Source of the DNA: Atkinsonella hypoxylon
Lineage: Eukaryota; Ascomycota; Sordariomycetes; Hypocreales; Clavicipitaceae
Assembly: GCA_000729835.1 (NCBI GenBank)
Contig: JFHB01000050.1
Coordinates: 1-64,000, forward strand
Direction: 5' to 3'
DNA length: 64,000 nt
Shown: positions 10,439-21,623 of the stretch, one piece after another
Layout: every line of letters begins with the position of its first letter
Numbering within the stretch: the first letter of the stretch is position 1
Made by a program: the position numbers and the translations under genes
The notes under the pieces: generated by a model
Told to the model about the DNA's origin: nothing
What the model saw: only the letters and a program-made list of their open reading frames with translations
Databases searched by the model: none

Positions 10439-12916
10439 CTACTTTCCCTCTGGCGGTAGCTCAATCCCGCTGTCTCGGTCTTGGCTGCTTTTCGGCCAAG
10501 GGGGCTCTAGTCCGGCATCGTCGGTTCGTGTTGTCGTCGTGTCTTCTTCGACGAACGAGGGACCGTCCTCGTCTTCCTCGTCTGGCGGCGCGAGCACTCT
10601 TCCGCCCAACTTGATGTCCGAGACCTGCACGCGATACGCGAGTGCCTTTTGGCCCTCCTTGATGAGCGTTTCTGTAAAGTCAAGGCATCGCTTCAAGCTC
10701 TGGTTCATCTTTTGGCTGTCCACAAGCAGTTCCTGGTGCTTGGTGAGATCAAGCTGTAGTCGCTTTTCGTCTCGCCTCCTACGAGCCTCGACTTTGGCCC
10801 CTGGTAACATGATGTCCTCCGTGTTCATGCTTTCGTTGCTGGACAGATCAGAGTCATACAGGGAGTCCATGTCATCAACCTCTCCCAATTCCGTCTCGTC
10901 CGCCTCGTCAACATCGGACATGTCTGTGGGAGGCTCAGTCAGGGCCAGTGAGGTCATCCGACTTGAGGCTACAGATATTACTCCAGACCTCGAGAGGCGA
11001 CGGTATCGACGCAGTTCTGTCGTCTGTTTTCGAAGCTGTCGCTCTAGCGTCCGGTTGATGGCTTCAAGAGAGGCGTTCGTGATCTCCAAGTCTTGCACTT
11101 TTCGCTCACGACGTGCATTGGCAACCAATTCACGAACAGGATCCCGGAAGTGTGAGCACTTAGTTGGACTATGGACCTCGGATTGCGCATCCTCCTTCGA
11201 GTCATCGTCGTCTTTCATATCCTCTGCCGCTTGCAGAATTGATGCCATCGTCATATGCAGCGCTGTCTCTGATGGGTTCGGCGACAGTGTGAAGCGAGGG
11301 ACTGACGAAGGCTCGACCGTGGTAGCACTTCCGGCTCTCCTACGCTCAGGGCTCATATCCCTTGATGGCCCTTCGATGCTCACCTTTCTTTGGGAGGAGA
11401 AAGAAGCCGGCTGCTGTTGTAGAGCTGGAGGTGATGATACCAAGGACTTTCGTTTCGGGGAGGCAGGGGAAGCGGTATTGTTTCTGAGAGTCTGTGTTAT
11501 CGGCGTCGACGCCGACTTGATGGGTGATGCAGGGCGTTGGGTTGATCCAGTAGAGCTAGGGTCAAAATTGCTTATTATCGGACGCGAAGAAGATAATCTC
11601 GAGGTCGACAATGCTGCAGAGCCCGAGGCGGATGCCATGAGATTTGGTTTGATAGACATTTCAGGGGTGCCATTGGCAAAGAAGAATTTGGATTGCACGG
11701 CGTCAGTGCCGGGGCCAACTGTAGACGTAGAAGCAGCGTTGGAAGGCGGACTGATGTTGCGCCCGCCTTCTACTTCGATCCCATTTGCATAGAAGAAGGC
11801 ATTCGTTGGTTTTTGAGATACGGAAGCCGGACGCGGCAATGGCGCAGACTGGGCCGACCTGGCGTCGCTTGCGTAAATGAATTTTCTCGACTCATTAGAG
11901 TCTGTGGTCGAATCAACTTGTGGTAGAGATTGCCTTGGTAGGTCACCGGCAGGTAGCGACAAGCCCAAGCCAGTACGGTCGGAGTTGTTGTTTTCCCACT
12001 GATGACCGGTTTTGTCAATGTTCGGGGTGCCGCTCGGGGTGGAATTAACACTATCGACGCGATTTTGCCGCGGACCGGATCGAGGAGTTATGTTGGCCAG
12101 ATGGGCATTAACGGGAGCCGAGACGTCATCTTTGGGGGCGGAGGAGGAGCTGGCGAGGACAGGCGTCGAAGAATGAGGCCGTCGAACCAGAGGGGTCACA
12201 GGGGGTCCCTTGGCTGCGATCTTGGGAGTCAGAGGGGTTCGATTGATGGATCTTGCCGCAGCAGCATTCAGCTGGGGCTGTCGTGGCTTATCGCCGCCGG
12301 GCATATTCGAGACGCTCGAAGATGAAGGGCGCATCTTGATTGTTGCAGATGTTGGAGCATGAGCATGGTGTTTGTGGTGCGGAGGAGCCGGCGGCACGCG
12401 GGAGGTGCGGGTGTCGTGGCTGCGGCTGCGGGTGTTGCTACAGGCAGTGCCTTGCGTGCCTCTGCCACTGACGCAGACGCTTTCAGCGGGAAGCCCAGCG
12501 CTGTGGTGGGCCAGCACAGGGCGTTTTGGCGGGTGCGGCCTCGTCTGAGTTGAACGCTGCTGACCCCTCCACGGCCGAGTGGTCGAGTCGGAAACGGCGC
12601 CCAGGCTGATGCCGATGCTGCTGATACTTCGCCTGGCTGTATTTGCCGTGGGAGAAGCAAACGAGGCCGCAATGCTCACTCGTCGAGAAGGCTGATGAAG
12701 AATAGGCTGGATGACCAACTGGCGGGGCGACAACGACTCGGTAGCAGGCGTCGTGGACGCACGTCTCGTGCCACGAACAGGCGGCAATGGCGCAGGGACA
12801 ACGGACGCTCGAGAGGACCTGGTTCGTGTTAATGCCAAGGACTCGGATGCCGTCTTGGAGCCTGGACCGGTGTTTTCGCTATGTCTGCAACTAGACGAAC
12901 GGTCGAGAGCTCGCAT
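10439..12916 (-). CDS. Conserved-looking coiled-coil protein of unknown function
   Basis: Uninterrupted minus-strand frame of 825 residues from the ATG at 12916. The frame is open slightly further upstream but only through a TTG, so the ATG is preferred. The N-terminal ~480 residues are Ser/Pro/Thr/Arg-rich and probably disordered. Residues ~500-780 contain a helical segment around SLEAINRTLERQLRKQTTEL, an acidic patch (DVDEADETELGEVDDMDS) and a second helical segment with MNQSLKRCLDFTETLIKEGQ. I do not recognise the family. A cytoskeletal or polarity scaffold would fit this architecture, but that is speculation. A long antisense frame (10395-11792) is a codon-bias shadow. An extra upstream exon cannot be excluded. 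Confidence 0.75.
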   Translation of the reverse strand: MRALDRSSSCRHSENTGPGSKTASESLALTRTRSSRASVVPAPLPPVRGTRRASTTPATESLSPRQLVIQPILHQPSRRVSIAASFASPTANTARRSISSIGISLGAVSDSTTRPWRGQQRSTQTRPHPPKRPVLAHHSAGLPAESVCVSGRGTQGTACSNTRSRSHDTRTSRVPPAPPHHKHHAHAPTSATIKMRPSSSSVSNMPGGDKPRQPQLNAAAARSINRTPLTPKIAAKGPPVTPLVRRPHSSTPVLASSSSAPKDDVSAPVNAHLANITPRSGPRQNRVDSVNSTPSGTPNIDKTGHQWENNNSDRTGLGLSLPAGDLPRQSLPQVDSTTDSNESRKFIYASDARSAQSAPLPRPASVSQKPTNAFFYANGIEVEGGRNISPPSNAASTSTVGPGTDAVQSKFFFANGTPEMSIKPNLMASASGSAALSTSRLSSSRPIISNFDPSSTGSTQRPASPIKSASTPITQTLRNNTASPASPKRKSLVSSPPALQQQPASFSSQRKVSIEGPSRDMSPERRRAGSATTVEPSSVPRFTLSPNPSETALHMTMASILQAAEDMKDDDDSKEDAQSEVHSPTKCSHFRDPVRELVANARRERKVQDLEITNASLEAINRTLERQLRKQTTELRRYRRLSRSGVISVASSRMTSLALTEPPTDMSDVDEADETELGEVDDMDSLYDSDLSSNESMNTEDIMLPGAKVEARRRRDEKRLQLDLTKHQELLVDSQKMNQSLKRCLDFTETLIKEGQKALAYRVQVSDIKLGGRVLAPPDEEDEDGPSFVEEDTTTTRTDDAGLEPPWPKSSQDRDSGIELPPEGK

Positions 12917-13705
12917 GTCTCGACCTTGCCCTCGACCACAGAGTGCAGGTGTGCGTCGCAGGCATTGAATCAAGGGTGGTGCTGGGTAAAACGAAGACGA
13001 CTGAGTTGATGTAATACACCGTGCCGCGGCTCCGAGGGATAACTATGGTGGTATAGTTAATGTCTGGTGGTCTGGTCTGGTCTGGTCTGGTTTGGTCTGG
13101 TCTGGTTTGGTCTGGTCTGGTCTAGTCGGTTGACGTCCCCAGTCCCCAGCCACAAAGCAGGCGAAGGAGGATACCTGCACACCTGGTCAAGTCCAGGTGC
13201 TCCGTCCCGAGGCCAGTTGGCCTGTACGCTGGTAGATGATTCAGGACGTCGGCTTGTGGAAAAGGAGCATATTTTGGGCAGCAGGTAAATTCAATCGAGT
13301 GCACAATGACAATGCCCAATATTATCAATGTGCCACGTTGTCTCGGACCCCTTGGCCGCAGCCTCGCCACTTGAAACTGAAACCACTGCACCGGCTCAGA
13401 CCCAAGCCACTGACTGTGCCACTGAATACGTACCCACGTGCGTAGTAACCCCCCGGCCCATTCTGCCCAGGCTCCACTAACTACCCACCCACCACGCAGC
13501 TGGACCCTGAAACTAATTAGGTCTGGTTCAGTTACCCGCTGATCCCGCTATGCACGACAGACACCTGACCTGGCTGGCGCGTTAGTGCCTCCTCACCAAC
13601 CAACCAGCACCGCAATGACGAACTCTTCAATCTCCCCTTGTGACAGAACCTACCTATCTGCATAACCTCCTCCATCAGCGCTTTTGCGCTCAGACACCCG
13701 CGACC
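12917..13705. promoter_or_regulatory. Divergent promoter region
   Basis: About 790 bp between two divergently transcribed genes (the coiled-coil protein leftward, the cytochrome b5-like protein rightward). It contains the TCTGG array at 13063-13125 and pyrimidine-rich stretches near 13500-13640. No regulatory protein site can be assigned with confidence. Confidence 0.45.
13063..13125. repeat. TCTGG pentanucleotide microsatellite
   Basis: About a dozen near-perfect tandem TCTGG units with occasional TTTGG variants, about 150 bp upstream of the coiled-coil gene's start. Confidence 0.9.
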
Positions 13706-14701
13706 ATGAGCCTCTGGGGCTACTCTCTCATGATCGCCTCCGTCGTCTGCCTCCTCATCCGACCGCCCACCTGGCTGACGCAAAAGCTACTTCAATTGCG
13801 CGACGGCGATGGAGCGTCCGACCAGGAAAAGACAGCACACGACGACGCTCCGGCGCCAAGAACACCGCAAAACGACCACCCGATAGAGGCCAAGAAGGCG
13901 CCTGCGGACGGATCAACGAAACCTCTACCGTCGTCCGCCTGCATAAATTCCAATCCTGCCATCGCCATGCCCCCTCCGCCTCGGCCGCCCACGACTCGAC
14001 CTGCCGCCCAAGAGCCAGATAGTCCAACCACGCCAAGGGCCTCGGCAATCACGCCCTCTCTGCCAGTGCCATGCTTCTCGCTTACAGGCGAATCCCCCGC
14101 GGCCGCCGTCTCGAAACCATCTTCGTCAATGATGCCTCCTCCCATTGCGACCGGACCACTACCCTCGGCCGCCCGCCTGCCGATCCTCCCCCAGTTCCCG
14201 GCTCCGTATTCAGCGCAGCGTGCTCGCGGACCGGTCTCTGATCGCCGCCCCCCGGGTCTCTCCGTCGGCGGTCTCGCTCCTCCCCCCACGCACTCGTCTA
14301 AACCGCAAAAGGCGAGTCGCAAGGTCGTTCTGGATCCCGGCCACTCACCCTTGGACTGGGCGCGCATTTCGGGTCCAAATGCCGACCTCAGAGGTGTACA
14401 CCCGTCCACTCCGTACCTGCGTGTCACGCCGTCCATGCTGAAAACGCAGACGGGCAGAAAGGGCAAGGACGCTTGGACGGCTCTCAATGGAAAAGTGTAC
14501 AATATTACGCCCTATGCCAAATTCCACCCTGGTGGCATTCCCGAATTGATGCGAGGAGCAGCAAGGGATGGGACCAAACTGTTTGGCGAAATTCATCCCT
14601 GGGTCAACTATGAAACTATGCTGTCGGCGTGCTTGGTCGGGCTGTTGGTCGAAGAGCCTGAAGGTGCTCCACATGAAAGCGAGATGGACACGATGGACTA
14701 A
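13706..14701 (+). CDS. Cytochrome b5-like heme-binding protein, N-terminal anchor
   Basis: Single-exon protein of 331 residues. The start is taken at the ATG at 13706 (context GACCATGA); the frame is open further upstream but only through a GTG. A hydrophobic N-terminal segment (LWGYSLMIASVVCLLI) suggests a membrane anchor. A Pro/Ser/Ala-rich linker runs to about residue 205. The C-terminal third is a cytochrome b5 fold: SPLDWARI, then AWTALNGKVYNITPYAKFHPGG with the first heme-ligand His at 274, and the second at about 297 in FGEIHPW. The SPLDWA-plus-b5 arrangement resembles the yeast Irc21 / cytochrome b5 reductase 4 N-terminal group. No reductase domain is present, so it probably receives electrons from a separate reductase. 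Its 3' end converges on NBS1, 168 bp away. Confidence 0.88.
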   Translation: MSLWGYSLMIASVVCLLIRPPTWLTQKLLQLRDGDGASDQEKTAHDDAPAPRTPQNDHPIEAKKAPADGSTKPLPSSACINSNPAIAMPPPPRPPTTRPAAQEPDSPTTPRASAITPSLPVPCFSLTGESPAAAVSKPSSSMMPPPIATGPLPSAARLPILPQFPAPYSAQRARGPVSDRRPPGLSVGGLAPPPTHSSKPQKASRKVVLDPGHSPLDWARISGPNADLRGVHPSTPYLRVTPSMLKTQTGRKGKDAWTALNGKVYNITPYAKFHPGGIPELMRGAARDGTKLFGEIHPWVNYETMLSACLVGLLVEEPEGAPHESEMDTMD

Positions 14702-14869
14702 GACGCTGTTTTCGTGCTCGCCGAATCTGATACAATGATGAATAGCCAGTCTGGATTTGTTCGTTTTCATTATACACACTTGATGAGATACCCCATGATA
14801 GACATAGATGACTACATGACACGTTTTGGTTCTGTTCATGAAACCATAAAGCTTTACTTTCTTCCCATC

Positions 14870-17384
14870 TCAGCGTCGCTTGCCAAAGCGAAACTTGAGC
14901 TCATCCTCGCTTTCATCACTGTCGGGAAGCTCAATGGCTTGCAAGTTCGTCCTCGGCCTCTTGGCTCTCGAGTCAGAATTTGCATCAGACGGCGCTGGCC
15001 TCTTCTTCTCTTGCGTCCTCCTGCTCTGACTTGACGACGCTATCGTGGATGGATTTTGTGATGGAGTAGCCGTGATCTTCGTACTGCTCGTGCCGGAAGG
15101 GCCAGGTCTTCGTTGGCCATTACCACTATCTGGAACGATGACCGGATCCTCTGTAGATTGTCCATCTTCATCTTCGGAAGCCTCGACTTGCGTGGCAATC
15201 TTTCGGGAAGCCGCTTCGCCGGTGGAAAAGGCTGAGCTATGTGTATCATGACCGGATCGAAGGCTATTGAGAGATCTCGTTGGCTCGGCAACCTCGTCTT
15301 CTAACCAGTAGTTGTCGCCTATGCCATATTCTTTGGTCTTGACTTCTTCGAGCGCAATAATGGTCTTGACGGGTTCTCTGCCGGTCGCTGCGCCCCATTT
15401 TCGGAACTTCTTAAAGTTCTTCATGCCATTCCATTTGGGATTCCATCTGCCGTGCGCGATATCGCGCTCCCTGCTAGGTGCTTCGCGATCCGGTACACGG
15501 ACTTCCATCTCTTCAACAATATTAAGGCGCCGTATTTCCGCCAGGTCAATATCATCCGGGAGATTAGCCAGATCGTCTCGCTCGGCTCGAGCACGAGCTT
15601 CTTCCTCTTCACGATGACGGGCTGCCATGGCCAGAACATTGAGTTTCTCCTTCTTGGGCCCGCCCGGTTCTTTCGTGACCTGAGGCTCGGGCTCTGGCGA
15701 TGGAGACGCGAATTGATCGTCTAACCGTTGTCGTTTGAATCGAGCTGCTGCGGGCGCCATACCATCCATGAGATCATCTTCGATAGATGCTGGCCTTTTC
15801 CTCCTGGGCGAGGCGTCATGTCTGTCAGCGCCGGATTGTGAAACAGGTACATCCTGCTCTTGTGACACAAATAAACCACCGTCGTCTTGCATGCGGTTGG
15901 GCGCCGAATCTGGAGCTGTGGCTACTGGGAGTGGTTCATCCATGTCAATGTCCGCGTCATCGTCAAAGCCGGCAAACCGTCGCTTAACTGGCCGTCTGGC
16001 CCTTCTCGGTCTTGCCTGTGGCACTTCCTCTGTAGGTGGCTGAGAGTCTCCGCGATGGACTTCATCAGTCGTTGGGGCTTCATCAGCTTGACCTAATTCC
16101 TGGCTGCCTGCCGTCGTATCGAGCTCTAGTGGACGCCGCAAAATGCCCGCATCTTTGATGAGGATGGCCTCCAAGAACTCGTTTTGTTCAATCGGCCTGT
16201 GGTCCAACCGCAAGGACACTTCTGTGATAAATCCTGCATACCAGCTAATATGATCTCCTTTCGCAGGAAGGTACCTGACAAGAACAACACCTTTGCCTTC
16301 ACTACCGTCTTCGAAAGACCCGAGACCCTCTTCTCCCGCGACCTCTTTCACATAGCGTACAAAGTCATCTACCTGCGTCTTGCCCGGTTCGATGGTCTGC
16401 ATCATTGCCTTTCCACCGCCGTTAGTTATCGGCGCCATCAGATTACTATACTGGGTTTTGTCGTAGAATATAAATGTATATCCTTCAAAAACATCCTTTC
16501 TGCCTGTGTCTGGTGCGTAAATAGAGTCAGGATGCTGAACAGGCTCCGCGCCTCGAGGTGGTAAGTGACTGAGCGCATCAGGCCAGTTCTGATCGAAGTC
16601 CTGCTCCAGTGCACTTGATCCGGATTCTGCGCTAACCTCGCCGGCTTGAGTGATTGCGTCCAAAAAAGTGTCCGACACGACATATTTCCCATTTATCAAT
16701 GCCTGCAGGCCTTTGGCGGTGTTTCGCTTTCTAGATACCACGTGTGTAGTCTGTGCGATTTCGTATTCAGTGAGGAGCTTGACATCGAGTTGTTCGAATT
16801 GTCGTCTTAGGTTTGTCAGAGGATCGGCGTGAAGTTCCTTGTTGGTGAAGGAAAAAGTAAAAACAACCGGAAACCAAATTATGCTAACACAATCTGTCAG
16901 TGCGGGAGTTATCTTTTGGAGCCCGGTCAACGTGGCGAACCTAAACTTGCTTGGGCATTTGCCCATGGTCACTTGCAGTTCCTCACCGTTGGATACATAC
17001 TTGCCACCTCGGATTTTCTTCCCATTGATAACCGTGCCTATCTTGGTAGCAAGATCCTCGACAGTAAGCTTCGACCGCTCGGTTGGGCGATTTGTATGCC
17101 CGTCTTGAACGTTATCCACGGTTATCGTCAAATGCTTTCTTGAAATCGTGGAATGCGATATGGCCAGTTGCCCCGCTAATGAGCCCATCACATCAGCGAC
17201 ATAAATTCAGGGAAGTTTTATAGAATGAACCTACGCTCTGATGCCGTCCTTCCAAACAAGTACGTCTTTCCAGGCCGAAGCCACATGCGCCGGCCTAGGT
17301 GAATCATCAGCTTAGGTCTTCCCACATTGCTAAAGCTTCCCAGTCGTTACCATTGAAGGCATCTGCACTCTCTAAGAGCCACAT
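14870..17384 (-). CDS. nbs1: NBS1/nibrin homologue, MRN DNA-repair complex subunit
   Basis: FHA/BRCT adaptor of the Mre11-Rad50-Nbs1 complex, acting at DNA double-strand breaks and in Tel1/ATM recruitment. Model on the minus strand: exons 17351-17384, 17235-17294 and 14870-17175; total 2400 nt, 799 residues. The two tiny 5' exons restore a canonical start MWLLESADAF, then MWLRPGKTYLFGRT, joined to GQLAISHSTISRKH, so the FHA core (Gly26-Arg27, Ser43, His46) is complete. Introns are 56 and 59 nt with GT/AG ends. Tandem BRCT repeats fill roughly residues 115-340, including VVFTFSFTNKEL. A disordered middle follows. Around residue 615 lies NFKKFRK, matching the conserved Mre11-binding motif, and the C-terminus ends in acidic DESEDEL then FRFG (793-796), the Tel1/ATM-binding FXF/Y motif. 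Homologues include Aspergillus ScaA. Confidence 0.95.
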
Positions 17385-17833
17385 TTCAGGGGCTCCCAGT
17401 ATTGCGCGGTCTCATGGCAGAGAAACCGTTGTTGCCGCATGGAAGCTCGTGGAGCTTAGTCCCAGCTGAAGTTAGGCACAAGACATGGTGGCCCACAGTG
17501 TTAAATGCGCCGACTCTTGATGCGTGAGCTTGGGTGGGGCGCGGACCGCGTTTTAGAGCAGGTTGGGCAAACGCCTGTTCACGTGCACACAATCTATCTC
17601 CACTAATCCTATACTCCTACGGGAACACCAAGCATTCACTTTCTCATCCAAACTTTTTTACAAGTCTAGATCACGCTCCAATGTAAATTGTGTAAATTGC
17701 TCTATGCCTCACACCCTGACGCTATGCTAACTAACGCTGAAGGACTTGCCTACAGATCTAATGAACAATGATTATAAGATTGTGTGATGATTCTCCATGA
17801 TTTTCGATGACCCCGTACCCCGATCAGAGACTC
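17385..17833. other. Intergenic, NBS1 upstream region
   Basis: About 450 bp between the NBS1 start and the stop codon of the MFS gene, both on the minus strand. It must hold the NBS1 promoter and the MFS 3' UTR. No feature was recognised. Confidence 0.5.
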
Positions 17834-19336
17834 TTAAACTCTTTCTAGTCGGCAGCAATCTGCAATCATTCTCTTCCTGCCCGCCTTTCTTCCAGCGCGG
17901 CTCAATTCCTCGTTGTTCTCAATCTTGACGCGGTCAATGTTGTCCGGAGACTCGTGGAGCGTCCGAGCAATTTTATCCACCTCACCAATTTTCCAGCCTC
18001 GGACAGCAGTCAAGCATATGGCCGCGACGATATACATGAGACCGGTAAAGACCTGGGTCCCCAAGTAGCTTCCAGTACCTTGAACGATTTGCAACGCAAT
18101 GGGTTCGCTGAACAGACAAGGCCATGCAATGATCATCCAGGTGAGACTTAATGCCGAGGGCACGGTTTTGAGGCCCACGACCTCCGCAGTCACCGGCCCT
18201 ATTGTGGTCCAAAACGTGCCGCCCACAGTTCCCGAGATAATGGCAAAGAAGATGAGGACACCATAGACCTTGGCGTTGATCCAAATGACCAGGGCGAAAA
18301 GGCCGGCAAGTAAGGTCATGGATGCAGACATGTTAATACGGCCTGTGCGATCACTGAAGTAGCCGACGCATGGACGGCCTACTCCCTGGCCCAGATTGAA
18401 GAAGGCACTGATCAGGGCAGCTTCTGAGGAGCCAAGACCAATTTCATTGGCATAGTTGGCCAGACTGAAAATGAGCACTACATAGCCGAGCATACTGAAC
18501 CACCCAAAGCCAAGGAGTAGCAAGAACTCGGGTCTCTTCAGCAAGGTCGTGTCGAAAGCTAGTTGACTGGATCCAATTATCTTATTTCGATCCTTGATAA
18601 GTATGATGCATATCGTGTTGACAACAAAGGCGAGAATTCCCAGGATCCTGAACGCCCAATCCAGGCCCAGATTCCGGATCATGGCCCCGGCAGTCAACGA
18701 GTACAACAAGCCGCCAAGACCAGAACCGCAGGCAGAAAATCCGTTAGCCAGGGACCGCTTCGTGCTGAACCATTGCGGTACGATGCCGACAGAAGGAGTA
18801 AAGAGGAAACCCATACCAAGGCCGAAGAGAAGGCCCTGCGTCAGGAAGAGGTGCCATATCTTGCGTGCAAAACTGGCACAAATCAAGCTGGCCGCCTCCA
18901 TGATGGCGCCGGCAAACATGGTGGGCTTGGTTCCGAACTCTCTCACACAGACGGTGGCAATGGGCGAAACGAGCAGAGCACTGCTGATGCTCAGAGAGCC
19001 GACGAATGCATATTCGAGGTGTGTCGCCCCGGGGAAAGTCTCACTGGCGAGATAATGAGCGAGGAATACGCCGTAACTCGAATTCAGCCCCCACGTGTGT
19101 GCATTCACGAGGGAAACACACGCCGTGCAAACCCAGCCGTAACCGCCGTCTGGAGGTGGCGGGGGAGCATAGCTGACGGGAGCCGAAGTCTGGCCTTGTG
19201 TTGTCGATGGGGATTCCCGTTTTTCGGATAGGGCATTTGCTTGTGAAACGTTCTGATGGAAAGGTCTATCGGTTGTGCGGTTGAGTGTGCTCGGAGCGGC
19301 CTGCTCAGCCGTAAGCGACTGGCTGACGTACGACAT
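17834..19336 (-). CDS. MFS transporter, monocarboxylate-transporter (MCT) type
   Basis: Plasma-membrane-type major facilitator of 500 residues in one exon, starting at the ATG at 19336. A cytosolic N-terminus of about 65 residues ends in PPPPDGGYGWVC, matching the DGGYGWVV signature that opens TM1 in the SLC16/MCT family. About 12 hydrophobic segments follow, and ACGSGLGGLLYSL and YFSDRTGRINM resemble MFS loop motifs. The C-terminal tail is short and basic (AGRKAGRKRM). Fungal relatives such as yeast Mch and Esbp6 proteins are MCT-like, but substrates are mostly unproven, so no substrate is assigned. No biosynthetic cluster surrounds it. Confidence 0.92.
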   Translation of the reverse strand: MSYVSQSLTAEQAAPSTLNRTTDRPFHQNVSQANALSEKRESPSTTQGQTSAPVSYAPPPPPDGGYGWVCTACVSLVNAHTWGLNSSYGVFLAHYLASETFPGATHLEYAFVGSLSISSALLVSPIATVCVREFGTKPTMFAGAIMEAASLICASFARKIWHLFLTQGLLFGLGMGFLFTPSVGIVPQWFSTKRSLANGFSACGSGLGGLLYSLTAGAMIRNLGLDWAFRILGILAFVVNTICIILIKDRNKIIGSSQLAFDTTLLKRPEFLLLLGFGWFSMLGYVVLIFSLANYANEIGLGSSEAALISAFFNLGQGVGRPCVGYFSDRTGRINMSASMTLLAGLFALVIWINAKVYGVLIFFAIISGTVGGTFWTTIGPVTAEVVGLKTVPSALSLTWMIIAWPCLFSEPIALQIVQGTGSYLGTQVFTGLMYIVAAICLTAVRGWKIGEVDKIARTLHESPDNIDRVKIENNEELSRAGRKAGRKRMIADCCRLERV

Positions 19337-21623
19337 GACGGTCTCGGTTTATTGTATCTTTGCTTTTCTTTTTCTTTTTTCTGAAAGAGGGTGAATCGTG
19401 TCTCTGATTGCGGCCTCGCCTATGACTTCAGTCGTGCTTCCCTCTAAACAAGACCAATTCTAACCAGATCGGCTACGTGAGCGAACGAAGAAGAGGCTAC
19501 GATCCGAACTGGCAACAATGACACCACATCGATCAAGATCGAGCAGAAAGAAAGAAAGAAAGTTCAAGTTCTCATAGCGAACAACAAAAAAGGGCCAAGC
19601 ACAATAAAGGCCCGCGGTCTGCTACAAACGGGAAACCAGGCGTCACCGCCAAACCACAATTTCGTTTCCCTTGCGGAGACCAAACGGGCGTCGCTTCCCG
19701 GAAATGTCTGTCGGGAATAACGCAAGATGCCACTGCCCCTCTCACGAGGAGCGGCAAATGAGATCGGCTTTCAGAGAGAGGAAGTGTAGTTACCGTGTGT
19801 CCGTCTTGGTCGGGCATCGGACAAAAGGTAGCAACGAGGTGTAATACTTTTTGAACCCAAATGCAAATGGGATCCTATCAATTCTGTTTTTTTTTTTTTT
19901 TTTTTTTTTTCGATGACTAGGCGGTCTTATCATGACCTTCTGAAAAGGAATGCCTGCCCGTCCGACAACCACGGTATATCAAGGCGCGCCGTCGTATGAT
20001 TTATCATCGCCGTCTTGGGAAGAATCATTGATGCCTGTTGCGGAGAAGGATGGGACGACCTAGGAACCAGCTTGCAGCAGGCGCGCCGTCGATTATCTCG
20101 ATGTCAAGTGTCATTTCCTTCCCACGTCTCTACAGGCCCACAACTGACTGAACCCTATTATCGGCGTGCGGTGAATTTACGTAATAGTCTCCATGTCGTT
20201 ATAGTACATAGTTACAATGAACTCGGCTACAGCTAATTATAAATTACCTACCTAGGTACCTAGGCTTACCCCACTAAAAGTCAATTCAATGGGTTGGTAT
20301 TCCGTACAAAGGGTTGTTAGTCTCCCGTTACCTAAACAGATGAGCAGCAACAGTGTAAGCGAACAGGCAGAGGTAAGCAGTACACTCCATTTTCATACAT
20401 AAACCCCGATCCATTTCTATATATCGGTACAAATCTAAAAGCCAAGATATACCCGCACCGTTTTCACGTGGATGCCCTACCTAGACAAGGTCTCGTCAGC
20501 GGAGCCATCGCGGCGCTCGGCCCAACAACAGGCTGAATCCGCGTCTACCGGAGTCGTCAGCGCCAGACAATCAAAAAGTGGAAAAATCGTAAACGGCCCC
20601 AAAGCCGATTTGGCATTTCCCCATCCAGACAGTCTAAATGGAACAGAGGGGAAAGTTTGCTATCCTAGTTGTCAGCATATGTGGGCTTGACAAGGGAGAT
20701 TGCGCCGTTCCTAACTCTTCGGAACCCGCCGATGACTTTCGTCTCTGCCAGAAACTCATGAGGAATAAATTAAACTCTTGATTTCTTTTCTCTGTAGCCT
20801 ACTGGAAATAGCCATTAAGATTTCATACAAGAAGAGAAGTGCCTGGGATTATCCCCTGACTGTTCGAGTGCAGCACCGTGGCCTTACGGATAACGTCGGG
20901 CGACGAGCTGTGGCTGGGGAGTATGAGCATGACGGCGAGTGGGCGGGTCAATCAACGTGCTTGGGCAGATCGGCAGCAAGCGGCTGCTTCCAATGTTCTT
21001 AAATAGATGCTATATTTTTGGCAGGATTCTTAGCAGGGATCGGGGAAGCTAGCGTTTTACCTTTATACCCCGAATGCATGATTGGATCAAAAAGCTGGCC
21101 TCACTTCGGCGCGAAAGAAAGTGGTTTCTTCAATCGATCATACCCCAGTACCTAGCAGGATAGTTATACTCTTGTAAGAAAAGCACTTTCAATAGTGACA
21201 TGTGCGGCAACTACTAGATCATCTGCACCCGTCTCCTGATGAACTACATATTACACTACTGAGTCGTATCAAAAAGAGACTCGAAATTGATACACGATAT
21301 ACGCCATGGCATACAAACACATTGCATCGACATTGCTTTTCACAACTACCAGCAGCTCAGGGCATATTTAATTAGTAAATGTACACAGAAGCTCTAGACA
21401 GCAGAAAAAGAACAACACCTGCTGTGTAGTGATTGGCTTTTAAAAGCCGCCCTAACACCAGCGAATTCAAATATGGAACACTCTGGCACTCTTTGAGGGA
21501 CATTATCAGCCCCATTTAGCATTATTTTTTTTTTTCTGATATCAATTTTCGCGACAAAATAACGGCGTGACAAGACAATACATAGCATTTTAATTACAAG
21601 CATGGGAATATAAGTTATAATAT
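19337..21623. other. Intergenic, about 2.3 kb, no gene seen
   Basis: Contains the promoter side of the MFS gene (CT-rich around 19360-19400), a poly-T run at about 19887-19910, CTAGGTACCTAGG-type sequence near 20250-20270, and the 3' flank of the acetate-transporter gene. Short ORFs lack recognisable features. Confidence 0.5.

Noticed and set aside
10395..11792. 465-residue plus-strand frame
   Set aside because: Fully antisense to the coiled-coil gene, Ser/Arg-rich as expected from the complement of Ser/Glu/Asp codons, with no family features.
12917..12973. Upstream start of the coiled-coil gene
   Set aside because: The extension begins with TTG; the ATG at 12916 is preferred. A nearby upstream ATG is in another frame and hits a stop.
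13640..13705. Upstream start of the cytochrome b5-like protein
   Set aside because: The extension begins with GTG; nuclear fungal genes normally use ATG, and 13706 has a better context and directly precedes the membrane anchor.
13792..14502. 236-residue minus-strand frame
   Set aside because: Antisense to the cytochrome b5-like gene; Gly/Arg-rich shadow of Pro/Ala codons.
16860..16930. Possible intron in NBS1 near the first BRCT
   Set aside because: The sequence between GLQK and FPVVFTF is variable in the family and no GT donor of plausible length pairs with the AG here; the frame is open.
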